Below, in pieces: positions 43,504 to 55,999 of a stretch of DNA of 64,000 nt. The notes beneath the pieces are model-generated. The model searched no databases and was not told the origin of the DNA. It was given only the letters and a program-made list of their open reading frames with translations. This DNA comes from Sporobolomyces roseus. Lineage: Eukaryota; Basidiomycota; Microbotryomycetes; Sporidiobolales; Sporidiobolaceae. Position numbers and translations under genes: made by a program. Numbering within the stretch: position 1 is the stretch's first letter; each line of letters begins with the position of its first letter. Where the stretch lies: positions 1,488,001-1,552,000 of the forward strand of contig JADILM010000006.1 of NCBI GenBank assembly GCA_016617785.1, given 5' to 3'.

Positions 43504-46488
43504 TCACAACTTTGCTTTGATCGGAGCTGACGACGGTAGCGTCAGTTCGGGATGATTGACGAATACTTTGAGGCATTCCGGATCTTCCGCCGAGGAAAGA
43601 TTGAGCGATTCCCATGCTGTTCCATTAATCAATTTCTTCGTAGGAACCTTGAGGAGATCCGCTCACGCTCTGTCAGTCGAGAACGGATAGCGCGAAGAAA
43701 AGCGAGCTGACTCACCTCTAATCGTTTCCCGTTTGTTGTGTAAGGGAGCTTGTTGAGATGAATGATCTTTGCTGGAATGTGTCGAGTTGACAAGTTTGTT
43801 CGAATTGCGGATTTGATCGAGTCGACGACGGATTGAGAGAGGGTAGAAGCATCTTTGGGTTTGACAAAGAGAATACTGTGCGAGAATTGATGCAGACGAT
43901 CAGCTTACAACGAGGAACGGATTCAGGAGAAGCGTCAACGCACAATCGTTCGTCTCCATCAGGAAGTCGTTGACCGACTGCTAGACAATCCTCGACACCT
44001 TCGACATTCTCAACGACCGAGTAGCTGTACCCACGAAAGTCGTCTACACTCGTCAGTTTCCATCGCAGTGAGGAAGTAGCGATTTCGAACAACGTACATT
44101 TCTGAACTTCCAAACCTAACTCCCGCTGGATTCAACACACCATCCGATCTCCCATATACCATGACTCCCTTTGATTGACTATGCAACTCGATCCAATCAC
44201 CATGTTGCCAAACCGCTCCTTTCTTGTTTGTCACTGGATATCCTTCAAAATAAGCAGAGTGGTAACGAGCCATTCCATCTTTACCCCAGAATCCAACGGG
44301 TTGATCTACACTCAAATATAGTAAGCGTGTGAAAGGACGAGGAGGGAGGAAGGTCGAAAAGCGTACTAGGGAAGGGTTTGCAAATTACCATATCTCCCGT
44401 TTCGTCGATTACTGGATTCCCATCATCGTTCCACGCTTGTAAGTCCATTCCGAGAGCGATCACGGTGATTTCTCCGTGGTAGATTGGAAGGGATTTCGCA
44501 GCTCCAATAAAGAGACCACAGATCTGTTCGAGGGATTACGTTCGTTCGTCTCTTTGTCAGTTTTCGCATGAGACGAATTGTAAGGAAAGAAAGGAAGAGA
44601 AAACGAACGTCGGTTCCTATTCGTCGGACAACAAGAGACTCGTCAGTGAAGCTCAAAAGAGGGCATAGAGAGAGAGAGAGAGAGAGAAAGATTGTTTACC
44701 TCCAGTTCCATTATTAACCCAAACTTGGTTTCCAACGTTATCTCTCATCCAATCGTACAAACCCGGTTTCAATACACTCCCCGCCAACTGAATCTGTTGA
44801 ATACACTTCAAATCGTATTCTTTCTTCGGTACGTATTCTGCCGTTTCGAGCGTTTGAAGGAACCGAGGAGAGATCCCGAGGATTGAGATCTTGTGTAAAG
44901 ATGACAGTGCCCAGAGGGTTTGAGGTCCTGGATGAAAAGGTGATCCGTCGTAAAGTACTGCACAACATCCCACTCCCAAAGTTCCAACCATGTGATTCCA
45001 CATCATCTAAAGAGAGAATTTCTCCAAACTCGAGCTCAGTATCAGTTTTCGTTCGAGAAGGGAACGATGGGGAAAAGGAATAGTGAAAAAAGAAGTGCAC
45101 CCATCCGAGAGTGGTAAAAGTCATTTGAGCATCTCCAGCTTTCGCAGCGTTGTGTAAAGTATGAACCATTTTTTGAGAGAGTACCATTCCTCCATGACAA
45201 TGAACTATAGCTTTCGGTTTACCAGTCGTACCACTCGAATACAAAACTAACATCACTCGCGTCGTCCCGTCAGCTCAATCCCTTTCTAGAAGAGAGAGAG
45301 AGAAGAGCTCACCCCATTGTGGATCCATAGCGTTACTCTGATGAAACCTAATCTCCTTCTCCGCCCCTTGTCCCCTCTTCTTGACTTCGTTGTAACTAAC
45401 CCATTCTTTCCCACCCTGTTCCTCTTTCTTCGGAAACGCTTCTCTAGGTTGACGATCTCGGTGAAGTTGTCCAACTACGACGACTTTCTTGACGGATGGT
45501 AATTTCGATAAGATCTCTTTCAGTTTCGGATAAATTTCGTGGGTTTTCCCTCCGTAAGCGTAAGTGTCGGCAGTTAAGAGAACTTTAGGTTCAATCTACA
45601 ACAACAAAGAGAAGAGAGAGAGGGAAGAAGTTAAGGAAGAATTCGTTTTTCAGAAGCTGTGCGAGAGAGAGGAAAAAGGGAAGCTCACTTGTTCTAATCG
45701 TTCCAATACAGCTACTGAACCAAACTCTGCCGCACACGAACTCCAAACTCCTCCGACGGCGAGAGTAGCCAAACAAAAAATGACTGCCTCTGCATTCGAA
45801 GGTGAGAAAGCACCGACTGTATCTCCGGGTCGAATTGCGAAATCGGTACGGAGGGTGTGAGCTAGTAATCTAACTTCTTGATAGAGGTCTTCGAAGGATA
45901 ATTGACGAGTGAGGGCGGAATCGAGGTTGGAAAGTGATTTTGGTTCGATGAGTGAAATTAGAGCTCGGTGGGAAGAACGAGCGAGAGGGTGGGATAAGAG
46001 CATGTTCTATTGTATATTCTCATATTCGAGGGTCAGCTCATAGTCACTCACGGTTGAATGGATGTTGCGAGTTCGGGATGTGGAGAAACAAGGAAAGAGA
46101 GAAGGAAAGGCTTCTACTCACCTCTGCGTAATTGACAGTAGCTCTAATCAGTTTAGGATTGACAGTATCCATAGGTTGACTATCATCGAACAAGACCTTG
46201 TCGTCGCTATCCTCCAAAAGCAGTCAGTTTACGGCATTCCTTCCAAGCAAACTCCCTTCCTCTCTCTCTCTCTTTCAAGACTCACGTTCGTTTCCCAATG
46301 ACACCAGTATAATCCCAAATAGCCGTCCAAAACTCGTTCAAATGGTTCAAAGTCCATTCCCTCAACTCGTGGAAATCTCTCAAGTTGATAGAATGTCGTT
46401 TGTTCAAGTACAAACGAAATAGAGTGTCGGGCGCATCAGAAACTTGTTGAGCTGTCGGTTGATGGAAGAGTGTTCGTGTGCCGGGCAT
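43504..46488 (-). CDS. Acetoacetyl-CoA synthetase, C-terminal AKL
   Basis: AMP-forming ligase that activates acetoacetate (or a related acid) with CoA. The ATG at 46488 gives MPGTRTLFHQPTAQQVSDAP. The family N-terminal region is present (FHELREWTLNHLNEFWTAIW and VNYAENMLLSHPLARSSHRA). The AMP-binding loop is LYSSGTTGKPKAIVHCHGG. Further landmarks are GVGCCAVLYDGSPFHPGPQT, WMRDNVGNQVWVNNGTGG, YGRSDGVLNPAGVRFGSSE and TNGKRLEV, which carries the C-terminal catalytic Lys motif. About ten exons and 680 residues, the normal length for AACS. The last residues are SAPIKAKL, a match to the PTS1 consensus (S/A/C-K/R/H-L/M). AACS rather than acetyl-CoA synthetase is chosen from the N-terminal and ACS-like GSPFHPGPQTLW region. 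Confidence 0.9.
44667..44686. repeat. (AG)n microsatellite in intron
   Basis: About ten AG units; on the coding (minus) strand this is a CT tract just inside an intron of the acetoacetyl-CoA synthetase gene. Confidence 0.7.
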
Positions 46489-46686
46489 TCTTTGAGGAGG
46501 AGGGTGAGAGAGAAGGAAGAGAGAGAGAGAGGGAGCCCCGCCGGAACCGCATCGCTCTCATCGGACAATTTGGCAGAAGGGAACAATTTGAACCATAAAC
46601 TCCGTAGAACTCTTCGCTTCTTTTCAACTCGGCACCACTCTTCCCTCGCTTAATGTTAGAGAGAGAGAGAGTGAGAGTGAGCGATT

Positions 46687-49494
46687 CTATCCTCCCCAAT
46701 CTACCAAGACTTGTAATTGAGTAGCGATAGAAGTAGGGAAACCTGTGAACCACTCCGCTCAACAACATCAGTTTCAAGCTCACTTTCGATAGAGAGATGC
46801 CTGATATCCAGTTGATGAGCGAGAGAACTCACGAAACTCTGACAAGTAAGGAGCAAATTCAGTCAAGATAGCTCTAGTACCTTGCCTCAACGCTGTGTCA
46901 GTCAAGAGATCCCCCGCAAGTTAACACACAAAAAATCAGCTGCTCATCTCTGCATACGTGAAGTTCAAAGCGAAAGAGAGGGTAAAACTGACCATCCTTT
47001 ACGACCCCCAAATTATCCCTCTCGACTTCCCTCCACCTCTCTCCAACTTCCTTCCCAAACTTGTCCTCTTTCTCCCTCGCCAACATCCCAAATTCTTTCT
47101 CCAACGATTCCAACACTTGTAAGAACCTGACGAACCCTTCCAAGATTTTCGCAATATCTTTCTGTACTACACCATAAGGATCCTCATTCAATGAAGCACA
47201 AACAAGGTTCGATAAAGCTGTTATTCACACCCCATCACCAACTAACTTCATCAGTGTGTGTTACTCCCTTTTCGAAAAAGAGGGGGTAAGGGTAAAAGGA
47301 GCGACGTCGTACCTTGTATAGCGCAAATAGTTTCAAGTTTCCTTTTGAAACACGTTTGAATCTTATACTCTGGTAAAATTTCAAACCAATTCTTCCTCAT
47401 TCCCCCTGCCTGAGGAACCCATCTAGCGATTTTTGATTCACTCCCTACGACTTGAACGACATCCTCTAATTTCATTCGAGTCTCTCCTTCTTTCGTAGTG
47501 AGATTTGATAGGTGGGAAGTTTGGAGGATTGAGGGAACTCGAGAGGTTAGTTGGGATTGAGCGGTTGAGATGGCGGATGAGACTGCTGAGGTGGCTTGAG
47601 AAGTGTAAGGTTGAAGGGATTGTGAGATGGAGGGAGTCGGAGTAGTGGATGGGGAGGAAGACGCGGCGGTAGAGAGTTTGTCAAAGAATGAGGGACGAGT
47701 TGGAATGAATACGTCGCCTGATTTGACGGGAGCTCGATCGTTCGGTGATTGTTGAGAAGAGGAGGAGGAGGAGGAAGCTGGGATAGGGGATTGACCAGTG
47801 ACAGTGACTGAAGGGATTCGAGAGGGTCAGGATTTTCGAGACTTGGAGAAGGAAAAATGAGTGGTTCTTACCTGGAATTCTTCCCCGACCTTTAGCTCTT
47901 TGTAACTCTGTTCCAATCAATACTAGACATTCTCGAGACAGTTCACTCCATGCACCTCCAGCCGAACTAGCTCGTTTGACATCTTTGAAGATAGCTTCTC
48001 TTCGACTGGGAGAGGTCAAACTCAAGACTTGAAGTTCGAGGTAAGCGAATTGCTGTTCCCCAAAACAAACAGAACTCAGCCGAGTTTCGGATAGACTTGC
48101 TAGGATTGAATCGACGAACCTGGTAGTAGGCTTCATCAGAGCGAAGACCAGAGAGAAGGGATTGATTGGGATTAGAAGCGAATTGAGAGACCGACATTGG
48201 CTGTCCAAACATGCCGCTACTCATCAGCCTCTTATTCAACAGATGAGATAAAGAGCGCGACTGACCTGAGTAGCGTAAACTTGGAATATAGCATGAGTTG
48301 CTTCCCAAAGTGCAAACATCAAAAACGAACTAGCGATACTCCTCGTCGCGAGCGTGAACGAATAACTCCCAGAATGTCTCATCATCGTATACAAATGAGG
48401 TCTACTCTCAAATCCAATATTCATCAGTTGGTAACTCGAGCTGATGAAGAAGGAGGAAGAGAGAGTACCTTGACCAAGGACCGACGAAATTGACCAAGAT
48501 GAAACGAAGGATTGGACGACGGAGGAGGACGTAGGTCGTCCAGAATGAGAGGAAGGAGATTGAGGTGGAACGGATAGCGGAACGAAGAGTTTGGGCGGAA
48601 CGAGCGACGAGTCGAGTGGGAATCGCGAGCTATCATTGATTACGTTCCTCAGTTTCTCGTTAATCGTGTATCGTGGATACAGAGGGAGACTCACTGATGT
48701 GTCCGCATCAAACTCGACTTGTGATCTGTCCTTGACGACGTGTTGACCAGCCGCGAAAGCCGCTGAGAAAGCATGTAATAAACCCAAAGTGATTCTCCTC
48801 TCATTGATCTGCCATGTGTCTCGCCTGGACGATTTCCATTGGCACCACTCAGTTCATGCAGTCTACTCGAGTGAATCAATCGAAGACGTACCCTTGATGG
48901 TAGAAGAACAAACCCAATCTCGAATCTCGACTCGTATAACTAGCACACCAAACGTAAGCGAAATGAAACGCTACGGCTCCCAACAAGTACGCTAGGAAGA
49001 ATCGAATTGTTGATCGTTGTCGGAGTTGAGAATAGGTAGCGAATTTCGTTGGGAGGGGAGGTTGAGGGACTGTACGGAAATCAGTTCGACGAATCAGCTT
49101 GTTTCGGAGATTTGAGGAGAGCGAGGACGTACGTGAGATACTTTGTTTCCTCAATACGAATAACGGTAGAGTACCTAAGAAAGCGACTGGTGCGAAGAGG
49201 AGCACACTGAGGAAGTTGAAGAGAGAACCTGTTTGCATCGAACACCTCGAATCAGTACTTGCTCGAATAGATGCGAGATGGACGAATACGAACCTGGTAG
49301 TTCTTTTGGATCAAAGACGGAGATCAACAGAGCGGTGTAACTAGCAGATCCAGCTAGAATCAACATATTCCTCATCCTCCTCCCCAACACGACCTGCGGA
49401 CACATACTCCTCTCCAGTCAGTGCTCTGTAGCGAATGGATAGTAGAGAGTGTACGCACCTTGCATAATGCAGAGTAAGATTGAGATGAAGACAT
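46687..49494 (-). CDS. NDC1: Nuclear pore membrane protein NDC1
   Basis: Integral membrane nucleoporin needed for pore and spindle pole body insertion. The ATG at 49494 gives MSSSQSYSALCK, then an intron, then VVLGRRMRNMLILAGSASYT. Hydrophobic segments include LILAGSASYTALLISVF, FNFLSVLLFAPVAFLGTLPL, FFLAYLLGAVAFHFAYVWCA and others to about 48240, giving about six TM. The soluble C-terminal half has the NDC1 pattern FAYLELQVLSLTSPSRREAI then WSELSRECLVLIGTELQRAK. It ends PTSIATQLQVLVDWGG at the TAG (46687-46689). About ten exons, roughly 700 residues. The family call rests on the TM layout plus the conserved YLEL...WSxLxxECL segment. Confidence 0.8.
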
Positions 49495-50063
49495 TTGTGT
49501 CAAGCTGTTTTTGTTGAGAGATGGCACTTGAACCTTGCTAGACCCTGTGAGCCGTTGTTACTGACTACCGCTGTACTCTTTGAAGTGCTCTGTGTTTCCT
49601 TCCACGAGACTGGAACGATTCGCGAGGTTGAAAAGTGAACAGTCGGAGTCCAAATTGGATTCGCTTTGAAATTTCCTCAGAGTCGATTTCGCAACAACTT
49701 GTCGAAAAACTCGCGATGCAACGAGACAGAGACAGCGAGAACGAGAGAGAAAACGATCTGCTTTCTAAATATGTCAAGACAAGAAAGACTACAGGATCAA
49801 GGTTCGGAAAAGCGAAAAGAGATCTCAAAAAATGTATAATAAACATGGGAACTAAAGGGGTGTAAGAGAGCCTGTGTACTAAAGGAAGGGAAGGTCATGG
49901 GTATTTCGTGAAAAGAATAACGAGGGTTGAAACGAAAGAGGGGTATGCGTAGAGGGGAATGAAAGGAAGGCGATGATATCGATATGTTGGGTGTGGTTTG
50001 CGAAATGAAAGGGTGCGAAGGGGATGGATGATGGAATATAAGATAGGAAGTGGGCTAGGCATG
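49495..50063. other. Intergenic between two minus-strand genes
   Basis: 569 bp: the NDC1 promoter and the 3' end of the galactosyltransferase gene. A 76-codon plus-strand frame (49635-49865) is Asp/Arg-rich and antisense-like; I do not call it. Confidence 0.5.
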
Positions 50064-53000
50064 TCATGTCGAGAGAAGACGAGTTGAGGAGTTCGAGTCG
50101 TCGATTGAAGTGGAAGTATCGGATTCGACGATCACAGGATTTCTCACTTCCTCAACTAACACTTCTTCCCCATCTCCCACCTTGATTTGAACCCCATCCA
50201 TCTCGGCAAGGTTCAACATTCCCGGTCTACCACCTCCCGTAGCTCTCCCAAACCTTCCCGCCCAACTCCCTTCATTCGACGTCGTCGTCGCTCCACTCTC
50301 TGCTACTACCCGTGGTGGTCTTCCCCCTCCTCCTCTATTATTCCCCAAGATCTCCCTATGTGCCTCTGCCCTCCTTCCGTCAACGATCATTCCATCCTCT
50401 TGAACTATAGGTGATCCATACATTCTCACTGAACCCCAAATCGAAGCCGGAAGAGTTTCGACCATCTCCGAGTCCGAGTTGGAGAGGATCGAAGGGACCG
50501 AGGAGAACTCGAATTGATCCATTGAATAAGAAGTCGAGATTGAATTTGAAGAAGAAGAAGAAGGTGAAGAAGGAGAGGATTGACCATGATCCCACATTTT
50601 TTCCCTTCCTAGTAAAGCCAACGCAGTTTCATAGAACCACTCATTCCGTTTCAGGTAATGAACTGCGACGGTTCCACCGTGAGGTAGTCCCAACATTCGG
50701 CGTTGACGGATAGAGAGAGTTTCGGGATCGTACCGAAGGGTAGGGTAAGGGATGAATCGTTCTTCAGTGTAAGGTACCGTGTAAGCGTGGTGTCCTAATC
50801 TGATTTGTCCAGTCGGTTCGTTGATAGGTACGGTGTTTCCAGGTTCGTGAGTTGGAGGAATTGGAGAGGAGGACGAGGAGGAGGAAGTCGAGGAAGAATT
50901 GTTGTCGAGAGAGGAGGAGGAGGTAGACTGAGAACGATGAAGGGATTCGATAAAGTTTGCTGAATGGAATTTGGCTTCATCTTCTTCGAAAGGACCTCCT
51001 TTAACCAAATTGAAAATTTCGTACTCATCCTCTGCGAGTGGTGCCCTAGTAGGTCCTTCTTGAATCCCACCTTCCGTCGCCCTCTTCCTCAACCTCCTGA
51101 GATGTACCGCTTCGACTCCTTCAGGATCCCTAAACAAATCCTTGCCAAACCTCGTAGTCCTAGCAGAAGGTAAAGTCTCCTTCTCATCTGGTACTCCCGG
51201 TTTAACTCCAGTTCCAATATCCCCTCTCACTGGTGCTCCACCACCTCCAACTCGATCCAATAACCTTGGATCACCCTTTTCGAAAACGACTGCATCGAAT
51301 TTAACCGCTTTCGGTCCTCTCCCATTATCACTCCTCCAACCCTGATCCTTCCACCTTCCACCTCCCTCGACCAACGCCTCTACCTCTTCCTCGACGCTCA
51401 AACCCTTGGCAGGAACCGAATAAGGTTTCTTCCAACTTTGTACCGTAGAATAACTCTGCCACAATTCACCACCTCTCCTCATTCTCTCGTCCTCACTAAT
51501 TCCCCTCCTCCCTTCCAACCTAACTTGTTCGACATGATCTGGGAAAGTGAAACCTCTAGAATAAGTCGTCCCACTCTTTGGATGATCATAAATGTAACAT
51601 CGTTCCGTGATCCAATGAATCGAAGATGCGTTGGGATGGTTCCTCATCCATTTCGCGACTCTTTGATCTTCTTTCCCGATTGACCAACTTGAAGGTCGAG
51701 GATACGTTGCGAGGTAATTGACCAAATCTGAAGAGAGTGCGTAAACTTCTCCTCCCATAAATCGATTCCTGATCAAATCTATCCTCCCATTCGATCGAAA
51801 TCCTCATCAGTTTCCCCATACTCCTGAAAGAGAAGAAAGAGAGAGAGAGAGGTATCGGAACTTACATCCCCAATAAGTATTCTCTCTAGGGGTCAATCTC
51901 AAATGTCTCTCCAACTCACTCAACACGATAAAAGCATCATCATCCGCCTTGACTACATAATCCACTTTCCTAAACCCTACTCCTACCTCCCTCTTCCCTC
52001 CTCCCTCCTCCCCTCTCCCCTCCTTGTTCGTATAATAAACAGGAACCGTAGCATTCTCATTCGCCCATTTGAAAAATTCAAAAGTTTTACCTTTGTTCAT
52101 ATTCTCTGAAACGTCCAACACGATGATATCATTAAACATTTCCATTTCCAAACTCAACCTTTTCGACCATTTCTCCCTGGGACGTCCCAGAACGAATTTC
52201 AATTGAATGTTTTGACCCGGTTGATTCGTTAGGGGATCGATAGGTAGTGAATGTTTGGCGTAAGAGAGTCGGATGGCGTTCCTACGATCTACTGCGGCGT
52301 CTACTGAAAAGACTCCGACGAAAACGTTTACGGGTTTTAGAGAGTCGGCGAGGGAGTGAGGAAAGGTTCGCTGTTCTTGACAAAATTGTCGCCAGGGTAA
52401 AGGTTCTCGATCGGATGATAGGACGTTGAGGAGGAAAGTCGTCAGGGTTGCGGCGAAACATAGGAACAAGAGGATTGAGAAGAGGATCGTGAGAGGTTGG
52501 GTTGGGACGTAGGGTTGACGAAGGATTGTTTGGACGAGACGGAGGAGAGGGTTTGAGGAGGAGGACGAGGAGGAGGTGATCGAGGAGGTCGAGGAAGTGT
52601 CTCGGTGATGGTGATGTTTCGAGGAGGAACGCGAGTGAGGGAGTAAAGGTGCGGTAGAGGAGAAGGAAGAGGATGAGAGAGTTGGTTTTCGACGAGATTC
52701 TGCCGCTCGTCGTGACCACCATCCGGGTTTACGTTGTTGCTCTGATTTCTTGTTTCGAACGAGGGTGGGAGAGGTGTCGGGAGTTTGATGTTGAAACACT
52801 CCTCCTCCTCCTGATCCAGATCCAGAGAGTTTGTGAAGCAACGCAGAGGTTTGATGATCGTAATCTAATAATAACACTCATGCGTGAGTGAGCGTGGAAA
52901 TAGGAGAGAGAAAAGGGACAGGGAGAGAAAAGAGGGGCGTACAATCTGTATCATAAGATTCTTTTTCTTCTGCAGGAGTAGTCGGAGTCGAGAAACCTGA

Positions 53001-53573
53001 AACGTTCCTACTCCTGGCACCCGCTGTTCTCAAACCTCCGCTAGCTCTATATGACAAATAACCATCGAGTCCATCACTCGCGGTCGTGCCGGTCAACCCT
53101 AATCCACCTGGAATCGGAGATGCCGCTCTTGATGAAACTCTACTATTTGAATAATAACTATCCCTCATCGTTGTTGAACCACCTTCATCACCACTCCAAG
53201 AAGGAGTTCCGCTTGATGATGATACTCCCAGGTTGAGGAGGCAAGTAGAAGTTGAGATGGAAGAAGAATTGTGGTCGGTCGTCGTCAGGGGAGTTTGCAG
53301 TTGACCAAGAAGATGATTCGAACCTCCTCCTCCTCCTCCTCTTCTGGAAACTACTGAGTTTGCTCCCTCTTGTGATGAATCATATGAATCAGAGTAGGCC
53401 AATTCCTCACTCAAACGAGGAGAAGGGCCATCATCTTCAATAAGAGAGTGATCGATTTGTGAACTGGAACGAGGGGAGGAAGCACGGGAGGAAGTGGAAG
53501 AGGACGCGTAATCTGTCGTAGTCGGAGTGGTCGATCCAGTTGATAATGTCACTACGTGATGAGGTGGGATCAT
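50064..53573 (-). CDS. GT31-type beta-1,3-galactosyltransferase, type II membrane
   Basis: Probable Golgi glycosyltransferase of the beta-1,3-galactosyltransferase (GT31) fold. The ATG at 53573 gives MIPPHHVVTLSTGSTTPTTT. Roughly 330 Ser/Gly-rich residues come before one TM segment, LTILFSILLFLCFAATLTTF. The catalytic domain follows: VNVFVGVFSVDAAVDRRNAI, then FVLGRPREKW, FNDIIVLDVSENMNKGKTFE and the metal-binding DDD in VDYVVKADDDAFIVLSELER, then YWGC and RFMGGEVYALSSDLVNYLAT, EDQRVAKWMRNHPN and HHAYTVPYTEERFIPYPTLR. Three or four exons, with introns at about 52888-52940 and 51800-51860. About 1,130 residues, far longer than animal GT31 enzymes because of the disordered N terminus and a C-terminal extension of about 400 residues. 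Donor and acceptor sugars are not deducible. Confidence 0.82.
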
Positions 53574-53813
53574 GATTGAAAGGATTTCAGGCACGGATTT
53601 AGCGAGGAAGTGGGAGAAGGTTGGGGACAGTGCCCGCTTGATGTGAGGTCTTCTTTCTTGAGTAACGTGTACGTAGGAGTGGGCGTATACGTGTGAGGGG
53701 CGAGTGAGTGATTGGAGGGAGGACAAGCAAAAACAAGTGTAATTTTTTGCAAGGGGGCGAATTTGCGCAGCAGCCCTTCCCTTCCTTCCTCTCCTTCCTC
53801 TGTCCCAATTCGG
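53574..53813. promoter_or_regulatory. Divergent promoter, GT31 / OGG1
   Basis: 240 bp between divergent starts with a pyrimidine-rich stretch at about 53775-53805 just upstream of the OGG1 ATG. Confidence 0.4.
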
Positions 53814-55531
53814 ATGAGTTGCCTCTCTACACCTCTACGCTTCCTACCAGTCTTACCAGCCGAATTACAATTATCAACAGTACTCAAATCTGGTCAATCT
53901 TTCAGGTGGAATAAATCAACTACACTTTACGCAACTCGACCAGATCACACAACGACAACGACAACAACAACGATAGAGGGAGGAGAGGAATGGTCATTCG
54001 GTTGGCAAGAACGTACTGTAGTCTTGAGGCAAGATGGTAAACTTCTTCTTCTCTTTGCATCTTTCGCACCGCCTCACTCACTCCCTCGTTGAAATTCGAC
54101 ACAGAACTAGGAGTTCACTACAGATCACTCTATCCTTTCTCACCACCGGACCATACTGCCTATTTCACAGACCTCGAAAAAGACACAACCCGTCAACTTT
54201 TGATCGATTATTTCCAACTCTCGACTCCTCTCTCTCCTTTGTACGAAAGGTGGTCTCTCTCGGATCCCAAATTCCGCAACAAGCTCGACAACGATCAAGA
54301 AGGGAAATTGAAAGGGATCAGAGTATTGAAACAGGATGAATGGGAAACTCTCGTATCGTAACAAAAACTTCATTCCCTCTCTTCCCTTTCCCTGCCCACT
54401 CACTCACTCACTCATTTCCGGAAAGTTGGACAGTTTCATTTGTTCAGCAAACAACAACATCCCTCGTATAACCCTCATGGTTCAACGCCTCTGTACTCAA
54501 CTAGGTTCCCCTCTCCCACATCCCACCCATTTCACTCCTTCTACCATTTTCACCCCTTCCTCCTCCATCCCATCCCCTACACCACCACCTAACGAACACT
54601 TACTATATTCATTTCCACCCCCTTCAGCACTCGAAAACATTCCTCGTACAGAATCCCTCCTTCGTCAACTCGGGTTCGGATACAGAGCCAACTTCATTCC
54701 CGTCTCTACTTCACTCCTACTCTCCAAACCACCAGATTATCTTCTCTCACTTGGGAAAGGTTCGGGATCAGGGTTGACTCTGTCGGAAGTTAGGGAGAAA
54801 CTATTGGAGTTCAAAGGAGTTGGAAGAAAAGTTGCCGATTGTATCATGTTGTTCGGATTAGGATGGGATGAAATAGTTCCTGTAGATACTCATGTATTTC
54901 AAGTATGTCCCTCCCTGCTCTCGCTCTCTCGCTCTCTCTTCCCTCTTGAAAACTCACGACTGAAGTTTTTTTTTGAGTAATTAAGATAGCTATAAGGGAT
55001 TATTCGTATCCTGCTTCAAAGACGACTGCACTCACTCCAAAGTTACATGATAGTGTCTCTGAACATCTTTCGAGGAAATGGGCACCGTATGCTGGGTGGG
55101 CTCAACAAATCTTGTTTTTCGCCGATTTAAAATCTACGAATTCGTCGCCGGTTAAAGTCAAGAAGGAGGCCAAGGAGGAGATTGTGGATTATCGAATGAA
55201 ATTGGGGATTGGGGAGGAGGGGGAAGTGAAGAGGGAGAGGAAGAAGACTTTTGAGGAGCAAGTCAAGGAGATTATGGATAGTCCGGGAAGGAAGAGGAGG
55301 AGGATCACTACGGTGGTTAGAGAAACGGTCAAGGTTGAAGTGAGAGACGAGGAGAGGGAATTGGAGAGTGTTGTTGCTAAAGTGAAGGAAGAGGAGGAGA
55401 CTAGTGAGTTGAGTGAAATGAGTGATGGAGAGCGAGAAGAGGAGGAAGTTCAGAGTCGGAAGAAGGTAGTGAGGAAATTAGACAAGGGGAAGAAGGGGAA
55501 GGGGACACCGAAGAAGAAGAGGAAAACATGA
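53814..55531 (+). CDS. OGG1: 8-oxoguanine DNA glycosylase (OGG1)
   Basis: Base-excision glycosylase-lyase for 8-oxoguanine. The ATG at 53814 gives MSCLSTPLRFLPVLPAELQL, followed by the OGG1 N-terminal motif STVLKSGQSFRWNK. A Thr run (eight in a row, from ACA/ACG repeats) lies just after. Later landmarks are LLIDYFQLSTPLSPLYERWS and the segment FICSANNNIPRITLMVQRLC. The helix-hairpin-helix-GPD reads EFKGVGRKVADCIMLFGLGW, with the Schiff-base Lys in GVGRKVADC and the catalytic Asp in EIVPVDTHVFQ. The domain closes with HLSRKWAPYAGWAQQILFFA. About five exons. A tail of about 130 Lys/Glu-rich residues ending KKKRKT is probably the nuclear signal and is longer than in human OGG1. It is divergent from the GT31 gene. 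Confidence 0.93.
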
Positions 55532-55999
55532 CCATGTATATGCGAAAGAAGAAAAACAAACCGATCAACGACGAAACTTTCTACGCTTTTCTCCCTTCTA
55601 CTCAAGATTCTCGCTTTGAGCGTGTGAATGAGAAGAGAGTGTCTCGCTCCCTTTGTCGTGAGTGAAATGGGAGCGCTCTGTTTCGTCTTAATCAGATTTT
55701 TTGCGATTTCTAGGTTTTCAACTTTCGTTCGATGTTGCTTTCCTCCCCCTCCGTTTTCCCTCTCTCGCTAGTTACTCTTCAGTCTCTCTCGCTTTCGATG
55801 AACAGCTCGACCCGCTCAATAACGCCACAATCAACGATACCTTGCAAAACCTCTCTCTATTGCTTATGTTGCGGTAACTTGTTCGAGCTCCAACTTGTCC
55901 TGATCCTCGGTACCGCCCTATACATCTCTCTCAAAAGAGAACTCGATCAGTGCCCATCTCTGTGACCCACGAGCTTGATCGAAAAGAGAAACGAAGAGC
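55532..55999. other. Intergenic between convergent genes
   Basis: 468 bp. A plus-strand frame from about 55720 to 55884 reads AFDEQLDPLNNATINDTLQN but has no supported start or acceptor. Nothing else recognised. Confidence 0.4.
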
